Of a DNA stretch of 64,000 nucleotides, positions 9,845 through 19,310 are shown piece after piece. The notes beneath the pieces were generated by a model. It was given only the letters and a program-made list of their open reading frames with translations. It had not been told where the DNA came from and did no database searches. The stretch's first letter is position 1; every line of letters begins with the position of its first letter. Origin of the DNA: Polaribacter sp. BM10 (GTDB lineage: Bacteria; Bacteroidota; Bacteroidia; Flavobacteriales; Flavobacteriaceae); NCBI RefSeq assembly GCF_002005425.1, contig NZ_CP019704.1, positions 1,054,001 through 1,118,000 of the forward strand, in the 5' to 3' direction. Position numbers and translations under genes: made by a program.

Positions 9845-11512
9845 ATGAATACTACAGATAAAATAACACCATGGAGAAGATTTGTGGGACTTTTAAAATT
9901 AGAAAAAAAAGATATTTTTCAAATTTTCTATTACGCCATATTTGGTGGTGTTGTAGCACTATCATTACCTTTAGGAATACAGGCAATTATTAATTTAATT
10001 CAAGGAGCTCAAATATCTACTTCTTGGGTAATTTTAGTTATTGTTGTTACAATTGGCGTTATATTTTCTGGCGCTTTGCAATTAATGCAATTAAGAATTA
10101 TAGAAACAATTCAACAAAGAATTTTTACTAGAGCTTCTTTTGAGTTAAGCTATAGGTTTCCTAAAATTAAAATGAATGAGCTACGTAATAATTATCCGCC
10201 AGAATTAGCAAATAGATTCTTTGATACCTTAACAATACAAAAAGGATTGTCTAAAATTTTAATTGATGTACCTACCGCTTTATTACAAATAGTATTTGCA
10301 TTAATATTGCTTTCTTTTTATCATCCTTTCTTTATAATTTTTGGTATTCTTTTATTACTTCTAATTTATATCGTTTTTAAATTTACTGCACAAAGAGGTT
10401 TAGAAACTAGTTTAAAAGAATCTAAAATTAAATATAAAGTTGCCCATTGGATTCAAGAAGTTGCAAGAACCGTTGTAAGTTTTAAACTATCTGGTAATAC
10501 AAATTTAGCATTAAATAAAAATGACGATTTGGTAAGTAAATATTTAGAAGCTAGAGAAAATCACTTTAGAATTTTAATTTTACAATTTAGCCAAATGATT
10601 GGCTTTAAAGTTATTGTTACTGCTAGTTTATTATTAATTGGTGGTGCATTAGTTCTTAACCAAGAAATGAATATAGGACAGTTTGTTGCTGCAGAAATTA
10701 TCATTTTATTGGTAATACAGTCTGTAGAAAAATTAATTGTTGGCTTAGAGTCTTTTTATGATGTGCTTACATCCATAGAAAAAATAGGACAAGTTGTTGA
10801 TAAAGAATTGGAATCGCAAGAAGGTGAAAAACCAATTTTTAAGAAAGGTTTATCTATAGAGTTAGACAACGTTTCTTATACTGTAGAAGATAGAAAAAAA
10901 CCAATTATTAAAGATATTTCTTTAACTATTAAACCAGGATCTAGAATTCTTGTACACGGAGAAAGTGGCGCTGGTAAATCTAGCCTTTTAAGATTAATTG
11001 CTGGTGTAATAGAACCCACAGAAGGTAATATTTATATCAATAATTTATCTTTAAATAGCTTACACCTTAATCATTACAGATCTCAATTAGGTTTATCTCT
11101 TTCAGATGAAACACCTTTTGAAGGCTCTATTAGAAATAATTTAGTTTTTGGTAATAAAGAAATTACAGATGATACAATTTTTGAAGCTTTAGATATTGTT
11201 GGTTTAAATCAATTTTTAAAAGAACAACCTAACGGATTAGAGACTGTTTTATATCCAGAAGGCAAACAAATGTCTTATACAATTGCTAAGAAAATAATTT
11301 TAGCAAGATCTATAATAAAAGCACCAAAAGTAATGATCTTAGAAGATCCATTAGATCAATTTAATCTAGAAGAAACTGTTAAAATAATTAGCTATTTAAC
11401 AGATGCTAGCAGACCTTGGGCATTAATTGTTGTAAGTAGTAAAAAGAGTTGGAAAACACAATGCAGTCAAATTATAACTCTAGAAAAAGGAGAAATTAAA
11501 TCTATAAATTAA
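9845..11512 (+). CDS. ABC exporter subunit with a degenerate ATPase domain
   Basis: A 555-residue type I ABC half-exporter. The N-terminal part has about six membrane segments (from YAIFGGVVALSLPLGIQAII on), and the C-terminal part is an NBD. Walker A is intact (GESGAGKSS, 372-380). The other catalytic motifs are altered: the Q-loop glutamine is replaced (LSLSDE, Ser about 420), the LSGGQ signature reads MSYTI (476-480), Walker B reads VMILEDP so the Asp-Glu pair is Glu500-Asp501, and the switch histidine is replaced in VVSSKK (Ser about 532). It has no C39 peptidase domain. It is co-transcribed with HlyD and TolC partners, so it should be the inner-membrane part of a tripartite exporter. The substrate is unknown. 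Confidence 0.85.
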   Translation: MNTTDKITPWRRFVGLLKLEKKDIFQIFYYAIFGGVVALSLPLGIQAIINLIQGAQISTSWVILVIVVTIGVIFSGALQLMQLRIIETIQQRIFTRASFELSYRFPKIKMNELRNNYPPELANRFFDTLTIQKGLSKILIDVPTALLQIVFALILLSFYHPFFIIFGILLLLLIYIVFKFTAQRGLETSLKESKIKYKVAHWIQEVARTVVSFKLSGNTNLALNKNDDLVSKYLEARENHFRILILQFSQMIGFKVIVTASLLLIGGALVLNQEMNIGQFVAAEIIILLVIQSVEKLIVGLESFYDVLTSIEKIGQVVDKELESQEGEKPIFKKGLSIELDNVSYTVEDRKKPIIKDISLTIKPGSRILVHGESGAGKSSLLRLIAGVIEPTEGNIYINNLSLNSLHLNHYRSQLGLSLSDETPFEGSIRNNLVFGNKEITDDTIFEALDIVGLNQFLKEQPNGLETVLYPEGKQMSYTIAKKIILARSIIKAPKVMILEDPLDQFNLEETVKIISYLTDASRPWALIVVSSKKSWKTQCSQIITLEKGEIKSIN

Positions 11513-11517
11513 TAATC

Positions 11518-12873
11518 ATGTTAAATATTTCTAACAATCAATTAAATAATAAGGTAGATTTAAAACAATTTAAATCTGGTAAAGATATTTTTACAAAAAA
11601 CTACTACAAATCTTTAAATAAGTTTTTGTTAGCTTTTGCTATTATTGGTTTTATCCTTTTATTTTTACCTTGGACGCAAAACATTACTAGTCAAGGTTTA
11701 GTTACCACATTAACTCCAGAACAAAGACCACAAAGTATACAATCTCAAATACCTGGAAGGATTGAAGAATGGTTTGTAAAAGAAGGGGATTATGTAAAAA
11801 AAGGAGATACTATTTTAAGAATCTCTGAAATTAAAAGTGATTATTTTGACAACCGATTAATAGAAAGAACTAACAATCAAATAAATGCAAAAAATTCTTC
11901 TGTAAATGCATATCAACAAAAATCTAATGCTTTACAAAGACAAATAAATGCATTAAAAGACGAGCAAGTTTTAAAAACTGCTCAATCACAAAACAAACTT
12001 TTGCAATCTAAACTTAAAGTACAAAGTGATAGTATTGCCTTACAAGCTGCAAAAACTAATTTATCTATTGCAGAAAAACAGTTTTTAAGAACAGAAACGT
12101 TGCAAAAAGAAGGTTTAAAAGCGGTTGTAGATGTAGAACAAAAACGTTTGAAACTACAAGAAACTCAAGCTAAATTAATAGCTCAGCAAAATAAACTATT
12201 AGCAAGTAAAAATGATGTGATCAATGCAAAATTAGAATTATCTAGAATTAAAGCAACTTTTACAGATAAAATTTCGAAAGCACAAAGCGATATGTATACA
12301 GCAAGATCTAATGGTTTTGATGCAGAAGCACAGGTCTCTAAGTTAGAAAATAGCAATAGCAATTATAAAGTTAGAAATAGTCTTTTATACGTTACTTCTC
12401 CACAAAATGGATACATCAACAAAGCTATTAAAGGAGGTATTGGAGGCACTTTTAAAGAAGGAGAATCTTTAGTTGGTATTATGCCAGAAAAGTATGATTT
12501 AGCCGTAGAGACTTATGTAAAACCAATAGATTTACCGCTTTTACACATAGGTGAAGAAGTAAGAGTTCAGTTTGATGGTTGGCCTGCAATAGTTTTTTCT
12601 GGATGGCCAAATGTATCTTATGGTACATATGGTGGTACCGTAGTTGCAATAGAAAATTTTATAAGTGACAACGGTAAATACCGTGTTTTACTAGCGCCAG
12701 ACGAAAGAGAAAATAAATGGCCAGAAGCAATTAGAGTTGGTTCTGGAGCAAAAACAATCGCATTATTAGAAGATGTACCAATTTGGTTCGAGTTATGGAG
12801 ACAGTTAAACAGCTTTCCGCCTAATTACTATCAACCAAACACAAACAAAAGCAAAAAAGAAACTAAAAAGTAA
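11518..12873 (+). CDS. HlyD family periplasmic adaptor
   Basis: A 451-residue membrane-fusion protein that links the inner-membrane ABC subunit to the TolC channel. It has one N-terminal membrane anchor (about 35-55, LLAFAIIGFILLFLPW). A split lipoyl/biotinyl-like domain starts with SQIPGRIEEWFVKEGDYVKK and closes after the coiled coil with LLYVTSPQNGYI. Between them is a long Gln/Lys/Ala-rich coiled coil (about 115-275), and a beta-barrel domain (VRVQFDGWPAIVFSGWP) follows. The C-terminal tail is lysine-rich. It starts 5 bp after the ABC gene. Confidence 0.92.
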   Translation: MLNISNNQLNNKVDLKQFKSGKDIFTKNYYKSLNKFLLAFAIIGFILLFLPWTQNITSQGLVTTLTPEQRPQSIQSQIPGRIEEWFVKEGDYVKKGDTILRISEIKSDYFDNRLIERTNNQINAKNSSVNAYQQKSNALQRQINALKDEQVLKTAQSQNKLLQSKLKVQSDSIALQAAKTNLSIAEKQFLRTETLQKEGLKAVVDVEQKRLKLQETQAKLIAQQNKLLASKNDVINAKLELSRIKATFTDKISKAQSDMYTARSNGFDAEAQVSKLENSNSNYKVRNSLLYVTSPQNGYINKAIKGGIGGTFKEGESLVGIMPEKYDLAVETYVKPIDLPLLHIGEEVRVQFDGWPAIVFSGWPNVSYGTYGGTVVAIENFISDNGKYRVLLAPDERENKWPEAIRVGSGAKTIALLEDVPIWFELWRQLNSFPPNYYQPNTNKSKKETKK

Positions 12874-12877
12874 AACA

Positions 12878-14281
12878 ATGAAGAAGTTTTTACTAATACT
12901 AACAATGTTATTTTTTTCTACCAATTATGCACAAGAAGAAATTAGCAATCAACTAACTTTATCAGAGTTTTTAAGTTACGTTAAAAATTACCACCCAATA
13001 GTAAGACAAGCTAATTTAGTTTTAAATTCTAGTGAAGCTAAATTGTTAAAAGCTAGAGGTGCATTTGACCCCAAGATAGAAGTAGATTTTGATAAAAAAC
13101 TATTTAAAGAAAAAGAATATTACAACAAATTAAATAGTTCTTTTAAAATACCAACTTGGTACGGAGTAGAATTTAAAGCTAATTTCGAAAAAAATGATGG
13201 TTTATTTTTGAATCCAGAAAACAATGTCCCACTAGATGGTTTATACAGTGCAGGTGTTTCTGTATCTTTAGCTAAGGGTTTACTTACCAATAAAAGAATG
13301 GCTGCTTTAAAACAAGCAAAATATTATGTAAATCAAGCAAAAGAAGAACAACAAATATTGGTAAATAAAATTCTTTTTGATGCTTCATTAAGTTACTTTA
13401 ATTGGTTAAAAGCATATAAAGAAAAATTAGTTTTTATTTCTTTCTTAGAAAATGCAAGAATTAGATTTGAAGGAACTAAAAGAGCTTTTCAAGAAGGTGA
13501 AAAACCAGCTATAGATACTTTAGAAGCAGGTATAACATTAAACTCAAGAAAATTAAATTTAGAAAAATCTGCAATATACTATACCAAAGCGTCTTTAGAA
13601 TTGTCTAATTTTTTGTGGCTAAATAACAACACACCTATCGAGTTAAAAGAAAATATAATTCCGGATTTAGAAGCAAAAAATTCTGTTGATAAAACATTTA
13701 ATATAGCCTTATTTAATCAAGAAGATTTCGATATCGAAAATCATCCTAAAATAAAAGCGTTAGACTTTAAGGTAAAAAGTTTAATGGTAGAAAAGCGTTT
13801 AAAAAAGAATAATTTACTTCCAAAAATAGATCTTCAGTATAATTTTATTTCTGCGGATGGAAATCGAATTAATTCTTTTAATTCATCGAATTACAAAGCT
13901 GGTTTAAATTTTAGTTTTCCAATATTTATAAGAAAAGAAAGAGGAGATTTAAAATTAGCTAAAATAAAATTACAAGATCAACAGTTAGAAGCCAAAACTG
14001 CTAAAGTCACCATAAAAAACAAATTGAATAGTTTGTTATTAGAACTAGATTCTTTTGATAATCAAAATAACTTTACAGATGCCATAGTAAGAGATTATAA
14101 TGTTTTATTAAAAGCAGAAGAAAGAAAGTTTTTCTTAGGAGAAAGCTCTTTATTCTTAGTAAATTATAGAGAAGAAAAATTTATTGATGCTCAGTTAAAA
14201 GCTATCAAATTAGAAAACAAATTCTTTAAAACGAAAGCAAAACTATTTAAAGAAGCAGTTTTTAATATTAACGACAATTAA
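12878..14281 (+). CDS. TolC family outer-membrane channel
   Basis: A 467-residue outer-membrane efflux protein with a signal peptide ending near YAQ (residue 19). The body has two TolC-type repeats rich in long amphipathic helices, with segments such as LYSAGVSVSLAKGLL, FDASLSYFNWLKAYKEK and AGLNFSFPIFIRKERGDLKLAK. The last shows the usual outer-membrane strand and hairpin preceding the second helical repeat. It is the last gene of the TetR-ABC-HlyD-TolC operon. It ends convergently on the XRE gene with a 4-base overlap. Confidence 0.9.
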   Translation: MKKFLLILTMLFFSTNYAQEEISNQLTLSEFLSYVKNYHPIVRQANLVLNSSEAKLLKARGAFDPKIEVDFDKKLFKEKEYYNKLNSSFKIPTWYGVEFKANFEKNDGLFLNPENNVPLDGLYSAGVSVSLAKGLLTNKRMAALKQAKYYVNQAKEEQQILVNKILFDASLSYFNWLKAYKEKLVFISFLENARIRFEGTKRAFQEGEKPAIDTLEAGITLNSRKLNLEKSAIYYTKASLELSNFLWLNNNTPIELKENIIPDLEAKNSVDKTFNIALFNQEDFDIENHPKIKALDFKVKSLMVEKRLKKNNLLPKIDLQYNFISADGNRINSFNSSNYKAGLNFSFPIFIRKERGDLKLAKIKLQDQQLEAKTAKVTIKNKLNSLLLELDSFDNQNNFTDAIVRDYNVLLKAEERKFFLGESSLFLVNYREEKFIDAQLKAIKLENKFFKTKAKLFKEAVFNINDN

Positions 14282-14478
14282 TCTGATTCTTCTAACGTAA
14301 AAAAATCATTTACAGGAATCTTAAACACTTTAGACAACTTTAAAGACAAAACTGTAGAAGGCACATACCTATTTTTTTCTATAGAGTTTATAGTTTGCCT
14401 GGAAACACCAATTGATTTTGCTAAATCGTCTTGAGTTAAATTTAAAATAGCTCTTTGTACTTTTAAAGTATTTTTCAT
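14278..14478 (-). CDS. Small XRE family DNA-binding protein
   Basis: A 66-residue single-domain Cro/CI-type helix-turn-helix protein. NLTQDDLAKSIGVSRQTINS is the HTH core, followed by the family ending IEKNRYVPSTVLSLKLSKVF. Such mini-regulators are often paired with small membrane proteins, as here: its start is 1 bp after the stop of the 147-residue membrane protein, and the two share a promoter. A regulatory role is well supported; the targets are unknown. Confidence 0.9.
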   Translation of the reverse strand: MKNTLKVQRAILNLTQDDLAKSIGVSRQTINSIEKNRYVPSTVLSLKLSKVFKIPVNDFFTLEESD

Positions 14479-14479
14479 G

Positions 14480-14923
14480 TTATCTATTTAGTCTTTTTAA
14501 CTGCCAAAAAATCATTAGCTGCACAACTAACATATAAAATAAAACTTCAAAATAAGTAAAACCTACTAATTTTTCATCAGCATTAAAAAGTTTACCCACA
14601 CCATAATTAATAATTGGTTGCAGCAAAGAGTATAAAATTGCTAAAACAAAAGCTATTCTGTAAGATTGTGCTCTTAAAGTTTCTATAAACTCATCCTCTT
14701 CTCTATCTTTTGATATAGAAATTAGCAACATACCAACCAAAAGCAAGCCAGATAACAACGGTTTTACCCAACTTGGTTCGTCAAAAAACTTTTTAACAAT
14801 CATCAATCCAAAAATAAAAAAGGTTGCATAATAACCAATCTTTTTAAATTTATTTGACAATTGAAATTTATTCATTTTCTCAATATAACTTCTTTCTCGT
14901 TCACAAACAGATATTTTTGGCAT
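14480..14923 (-). CDS. Small membrane protein paired with the XRE regulator
   Basis: A 147-residue protein with about four predicted membrane segments: YYATFFIFGLMIV, PLLSGLLLVGMLLIS, IAFVLAILYSLLQPIINYG and YFEVLFYMLVVQLMIFW. Segment two is followed by an acidic loop (KDREEDEFIETL). The first 16 residues are charged and atypical, so the start may instead be the ATG at 14875 (MNKFQLSNKF). It is co-transcribed with the small XRE gene from a good upstream promoter. Family membership beyond a membrane partner of XRE proteins is not clear. Confidence 0.75.
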   Translation of the reverse strand: MPKISVCERERSYIEKMNKFQLSNKFKKIGYYATFFIFGLMIVKKFFDEPSWVKPLLSGLLLVGMLLISISKDREEDEFIETLRAQSYRIAFVLAILYSLLQPIINYGVGKLFNADEKLVGFTYFEVLFYMLVVQLMIFWQLKRLNR

Positions 14924-14967
14924 AACAAAACTATTTTACAATTAGACAAATAAACTTTATATAATGT

Positions 14968-14998
14968 CAAATATACTTTACATTTTATAATTTTACAA
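14968..14998 (-). promoter_or_regulatory. Promoter of the membrane protein/XRE pair
   Basis: The minus strand has TTG (14998-14996), a 20-bp spacer and TATATTTG (14975-14968), an exact Bacteroidota housekeeping promoter. Confidence 0.65.
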
Positions 14999-15044
14999 TT
15001 ATTTTTAAGTATATTTAAAAATCAATCAACTAAACTTTTTTAAA

Positions 15045-15464
15045 ATGACTACAAATTCGAATAAACCTAGTAAAGCTTTTTGGATAATTGGTATTCTTGC
15101 TTTATTATGGAATTTAATGGGTACAAGCGCATACTTGTTTCAAACATTAGCTACAGATGAAATGATTGCAAATATGCCACCAGAACAGCAAGCAGAAATG
15201 ATGATAGAACATCCGGCGTGGTTAACTGCATTATTTGCATTAGCTGTGTTTGGCGGAGTTATAGGTTGTATTTTTTTTCTTGCTAAAAAGAAATTTTCTT
15301 ATTATTTGTTTCTTTTATCAGGAATTTGTGCAACAATACAACAAGTTTATATTTTAATAGATATCGATTTAAGCATGTACATTATGCCAATATTGGTAAT
15401 TTTAGTTTGCCTATTTTTAATTTGGTATTCTAAAAAATGTATTGCAGATGGTATTCTAAAATAA
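15045..15464 (+). CDS. Conserved small integral membrane protein
   Basis: A 139-residue protein with four predicted membrane segments (about 12-32, 60-80, 85-105 and 110-130). The first is FWIIGILALLWNLMGTSAYLF. A periplasmic or cytoplasmic loop holds NMPPEQQAEMMIEHPAW. Similar proteins of Bacteroidota are annotated only as hypothetical or, weakly, as sugar-transporter-like, and no catalytic motif is visible. It is a single gene, divergent from the XRE pair. I assign no function. Confidence 0.7.
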   Translation: MTTNSNKPSKAFWIIGILALLWNLMGTSAYLFQTLATDEMIANMPPEQQAEMMIEHPAWLTALFALAVFGGVIGCIFFLAKKKFSYYLFLLSGICATIQQVYILIDIDLSMYIMPILVILVCLFLIWYSKKCIADGILK

Positions 15465-15476
15465 TTAGTGTAAATC

Positions 15477-15941
15477 CTATTCAAAAAAAGCAGCTATAAA
15501 TTCTGCAACACAAGCTGGTTTTTCTTGTCCTTAAATTTCTATTGTGCAAGAAAAAGTAGCTTTTATACCATTTTCACCTAAACTTTCTGTTTTCTTTAAT
15601 TTTGAAATCATTATTAACTTACTGTTTACAAGAACAGGGTTCGGAAAGCGAACTTTATTCAATCCGTAGTTTAAACCCATTTTTAAACTTTTAATAGTAA
15701 AAATGTTTTCTAACAATTTAGAAATCATAGAAACAGACATAAAACCATGGGCAATTGTGCATTTGTAAGGGCTTTCTTTTAAAGCTCTTTCTTCATCTAC
15801 ATGAATCCATTGTTTATCTAAAGTGGCATTAGCAAAATCATCAATCATTTCTTGAGTTACTGTATACCATTCGCCAATTGGCAAATCTTTACCTTCTAAC
15901 CTTATAAACTCACTTAACGTATTTAATATTAATGGCTTCAT
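15477..15941 (-). pseudogene. MaoC-like dehydratase, shortened by an in-frame stop codon
   Basis: The first 136 codons (15941 to 15534) encode a hot-dog-fold MaoC protein with the hydratase motif region FANATLDKQWIHVDEERA and the AHGFMSVSMI helix, including the catalytic Asp/His pair. A TAA at 15531-15533 then stops the frame. The next 17 codons in the same frame read GQEKPACVAEFIAAFFE before a TAG at 15477, and this is the usual MaoC C-terminus (KPACVAE...). No frameshift is involved, so a single nonsense change, or a base error, removes only the last strand. The short protein may still fold. It would act as an enoyl-CoA hydratase in acyl-CoA metabolism. Confidence 0.75.
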
Positions 15942-16040
15942 TATATCTCATCTAAATGTTAAAAAATCAACTTCTAATTTAACAAAATAAACAAGTTCTA
16001 AACTATATCAAATTATTAATTTAGAAAAAATTTTAAACCC

Positions 16041-19000
16041 ATGAAACAACTAACCTATTTCCTCCTTTTATTTACGTGTATTTTAAGTGCACAAACAAGC
16101 CCAAAATGGCTAAGACATTCTAGTATCTCACCAGACGGATCTAAGATTGCTTTTACTTATAAAGGTGATTTATATACTGTAGCAAGTTCTGGCGGAACCG
16201 CAAAACAACTTACCTTTCATAGTGCGCATGATTATATGGCAACTTGGAACAAAGATGGATCTAAAATTGCTTTCGCATCTAATAGATATGGTAATTTTGA
16301 TGTTTTTGTAATGAATGCAAACGGAGGCACCGCAAAAAGATTAACTTTTCACTCTAATAACGAAACTCCGTATAGCTTTACATCAGATAATAAAAATGTT
16401 GTTTTTGGTGCTATAAGACAAGACGATGTTCGTCACAGACAATATCCGCACGGTTCTCAAACAGAACTTTACAGTGTACCTGTAAAAGCTGGTAAAGTTC
16501 AGCAATTGTTAACCATTCCTGCAGAATACACACAATTTTCTAAAGATGGTAAAACGATGCTTTATCAAGATAAAAAAGGAGGCGAAAACGAATGGAGAAA
16601 ACATCACACATCTTCTATTACCAGAGATATTTGGATATATAACACCAAAACTCAAAAGCATAAAATGATTACTACAAATACTGCAGAAGACAGACAACCT
16701 GTTTTTTCTTCGGATGAAAAAAGCATGTATTTTTTAAGTGAAAGAAACGGAACTTTTAATGTCTTTAAATCGAATTTAGAAAGCGGAGTTTCTGCAGAAC
16801 AAATTACAAACTTTAAAACTCATCCTGTGCGTTTTTTAAGTATTGCTAATGACATGCTTTCATTTGGTTATGATGGTGAAATTTATACATTAAAAGAAGG
16901 TGAAAAACCTAAAAAAGTTGCCATAACAATTACTACTCAAGATAAGGAAAATACAGATAAATATGTTTCTGTAAATGGCGGAATTAACGAAATGGCTGTT
17001 TCACCAAATGGTAAAGAAATTGCTTTTATTGCTCGTGGTGAAGTGTTTGTAACTTCTGTAGATAAAACTTTTACTAAAAGATTAACCAATACACCAGAAA
17101 ACGAACGTTTTGTAAATTGGAGTTCTGATGGAAAATCTGTAATATATTCTAGTGAAAGAAATGGAAAATGGAGCGTTTTTAAAACTGAAAAACAACGTAA
17201 GGAAGAACCTTTCTTTTACGCAGCTACACTTGTTAAAGAAAGTGCTTTAATAAATAATAAAAAAGATAATTATTTAGCACAATACTCACCAGACGGAAAA
17301 AAAATTGCTTTTATTGAAGGAAGAAGAACTTTAAAAATTTTAGATGTAAAATCTAAGAAAGAAGTAACTCTTTTAACTCCTAAAGATTTATTTCACATGA
17401 GAGATGGCGACAAGAATTTTACTTGGAGTCCTGATAGTAAATGGCTACTTGTAGATTGGTCTAAAACCTTAAACAATGGTGAAATTTTATTAATGGCTGC
17501 AGACGGTTCTAAGCGTGTAAATTTAAATGAAAGTGGTTATTACGATTCGAATCCTAAATGGGTAAATAATGGTAAACAAATGATTTGGTTTAGCAATAGA
17601 AACGGATTAAAATCTTACGCAACAAGTGGTAGTTCTCAAAGCGATGTTTATAGCATGTTTTTTACACAAGACGCTTGGGATGAATTTAATCTAAGTGATG
17701 AGGATTATAAACTAATGAAAGCTATTAAAGAGGAAGAAAAGAAAAATTCTAGTAAGAAGAAAGAAAAAGATACTAAGAAAAAAGATGCCGATAAAAAAGA
17801 CAAAAAAGAAGTTAAACCTTTACAGTTCGATTGGGATAATTTACAAGATAGAACAAAGAGGTTAACAATTCATTCTTCTCGTTTAGGTGATGCTGTACTT
17901 TCTAAAGATGGCGATAAACTATATTATTTATCAAGTTTTGAAGGTCGTTCTAATTTATGGACTACAAATTTAAGAACCAGAGCAACAAAAATGCTAATGA
18001 AGTTAAATGTTGGTTACGGTAGTTTAACTTGGGATAAAGAAATGAAAAATCTGTATTTACTTAGCAGCGGTAGAATCACAAAATTAAATCCAAGTACAAA
18101 TAAACAAAAACCAGTTAGCATTAAAGCGGAAATAAAGTTTGATAAAATTGCAGAAAAGCAAGCAATGTTTGATCATGTTTGGCTAAGAACAAACGCTGTT
18201 TTTTATCACTCTAATTTTCATGGAAAAGACTGGGAAAAATTAAAAAAAGAATATCAGAAATACATCCCATATATTGGTAATGAATTCGAGTTTTCTGAAA
18301 TGTTATCAGAGTTATTAGGAGAATTAAATGTATCGCATTCTGGTGCTGGTTTTAGAGGAGGAAATGTTAAAAATGCAGATGCTACAGCTTCTCTAGGTAT
18401 TTTTATGAATCATAATTTTAAAGAGCACGGTATTTTAATTGATGAAGTTATTAAAGGCGGTCCTTTAGACAAAGCTAAATTTAATATCAAAGCTGGCATG
18501 ATTATTAAAAAAATTAATGGCGAATTAATTGATAAAAATACAGATGTTGCCAAATATTTAAATCGTGCAGCAAATAAATTTATGCTGTTAGAAATAGAAA
18601 ACCCATCAACAAAAAAATTACAAACAATAACAGTTAAACCTATCACATTAGGACAAGAAAACAGATTATTATACAAAAGATGGGTAAAAATAAATGAGAA
18701 ACAAGTAGAAAAAGAAAGTAATGGCCAATTAGGCTATGTTCATATTCCTGGTATGAGTGATGGACCTTATAGAAGTATTTACCAAGATATGATGGGTAAA
18801 TATTTAGATAAAAAAGGTGTAATAATCGATACTCGATTTAACGGTGGTGGAGATTTAGTTGCAGATTTAGCAATGTTTTTTACGGGTGTACCATTTTTAA
18901 CTTATGCAACAGAGGCTAAAGTTGTTGGCGGAGAACCAACTTCGAGATGGACAAAACCAACTTTATCTATATTTAATGAAAGTATGTATTCAGACGGACA

Positions 19001-19274
19001 TTGTTATGCTTCTGGTTACACAGATTTAAAAATTGGTAAAACTGTGGGTATGCCAGTTCCTGGAACTTGTAGTTTTGCAGGTTGGGAAACATTACCTAAT
19101 GGTAGTTATTGGGGAATTGTACCTGTTTCTGCTAAAAATAAAGCTGGAGAATGGATGGAAAACAACCAAACAGAACCTACAATAAAAGTAAAAAATATGC
19201 CAGGTAAAATAGATAATGGTATCGATGAGCAATTAATTATATCTATTCGAGAATTATTAAAAGATGTAAACTAA
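16041..19274 (+). CDS. Tricorn-type S41 protease with PDZ domain
   Basis: A 1077-residue secreted or periplasmic protease of the tricorn family. It has a signal peptide (MKQLTYFLLLFTCILSAQ), two beta-propeller regions built of SPDGSKIAF-type blades (about 20-560), a lysine-rich linker (about 567-595), a further propeller/C1 part, a PDZ domain (about 785-870, LGIFMNHNFKEHGILIDEVI) and the S41 C2 core. By comparison with tricorn, the catalytic residues are His727 (FHGKDW), Ser984 (NESMYSDGH) and Glu1040 (GEWMENN), all present. Tricorn degrades oligopeptides. It is a single gene ending at a bidirectional terminator. Confidence 0.9.
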   Translation: MKQLTYFLLLFTCILSAQTSPKWLRHSSISPDGSKIAFTYKGDLYTVASSGGTAKQLTFHSAHDYMATWNKDGSKIAFASNRYGNFDVFVMNANGGTAKRLTFHSNNETPYSFTSDNKNVVFGAIRQDDVRHRQYPHGSQTELYSVPVKAGKVQQLLTIPAEYTQFSKDGKTMLYQDKKGGENEWRKHHTSSITRDIWIYNTKTQKHKMITTNTAEDRQPVFSSDEKSMYFLSERNGTFNVFKSNLESGVSAEQITNFKTHPVRFLSIANDMLSFGYDGEIYTLKEGEKPKKVAITITTQDKENTDKYVSVNGGINEMAVSPNGKEIAFIARGEVFVTSVDKTFTKRLTNTPENERFVNWSSDGKSVIYSSERNGKWSVFKTEKQRKEEPFFYAATLVKESALINNKKDNYLAQYSPDGKKIAFIEGRRTLKILDVKSKKEVTLLTPKDLFHMRDGDKNFTWSPDSKWLLVDWSKTLNNGEILLMAADGSKRVNLNESGYYDSNPKWVNNGKQMIWFSNRNGLKSYATSGSSQSDVYSMFFTQDAWDEFNLSDEDYKLMKAIKEEEKKNSSKKKEKDTKKKDADKKDKKEVKPLQFDWDNLQDRTKRLTIHSSRLGDAVLSKDGDKLYYLSSFEGRSNLWTTNLRTRATKMLMKLNVGYGSLTWDKEMKNLYLLSSGRITKLNPSTNKQKPVSIKAEIKFDKIAEKQAMFDHVWLRTNAVFYHSNFHGKDWEKLKKEYQKYIPYIGNEFEFSEMLSELLGELNVSHSGAGFRGGNVKNADATASLGIFMNHNFKEHGILIDEVIKGGPLDKAKFNIKAGMIIKKINGELIDKNTDVAKYLNRAANKFMLLEIENPSTKKLQTITVKPITLGQENRLLYKRWVKINEKQVEKESNGQLGYVHIPGMSDGPYRSIYQDMMGKYLDKKGVIIDTRFNGGGDLVADLAMFFTGVPFLTYATEAKVVGGEPTSRWTKPTLSIFNESMYSDGHCYASGYTDLKIGKTVGMPVPGTCSFAGWETLPNGSYWGIVPVSAKNKAGEWMENNQTEPTIKVKNMPGKIDNGIDEQLIISIRELLKDVN

Positions 19275-19282
19275 AAGTAATA

Positions 19283-19310
19283 AAAATGCGAAGAGATATC
19301 TTCGCATTTT
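19283..19310. terminator. Bidirectional intrinsic terminator
   Basis: A 12-bp perfect stem (AAAATGCGAAGA / TCTTCGCATTTT) with a GATA loop separates the convergent tricorn and TRIC-channel genes. Confidence 0.9.
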
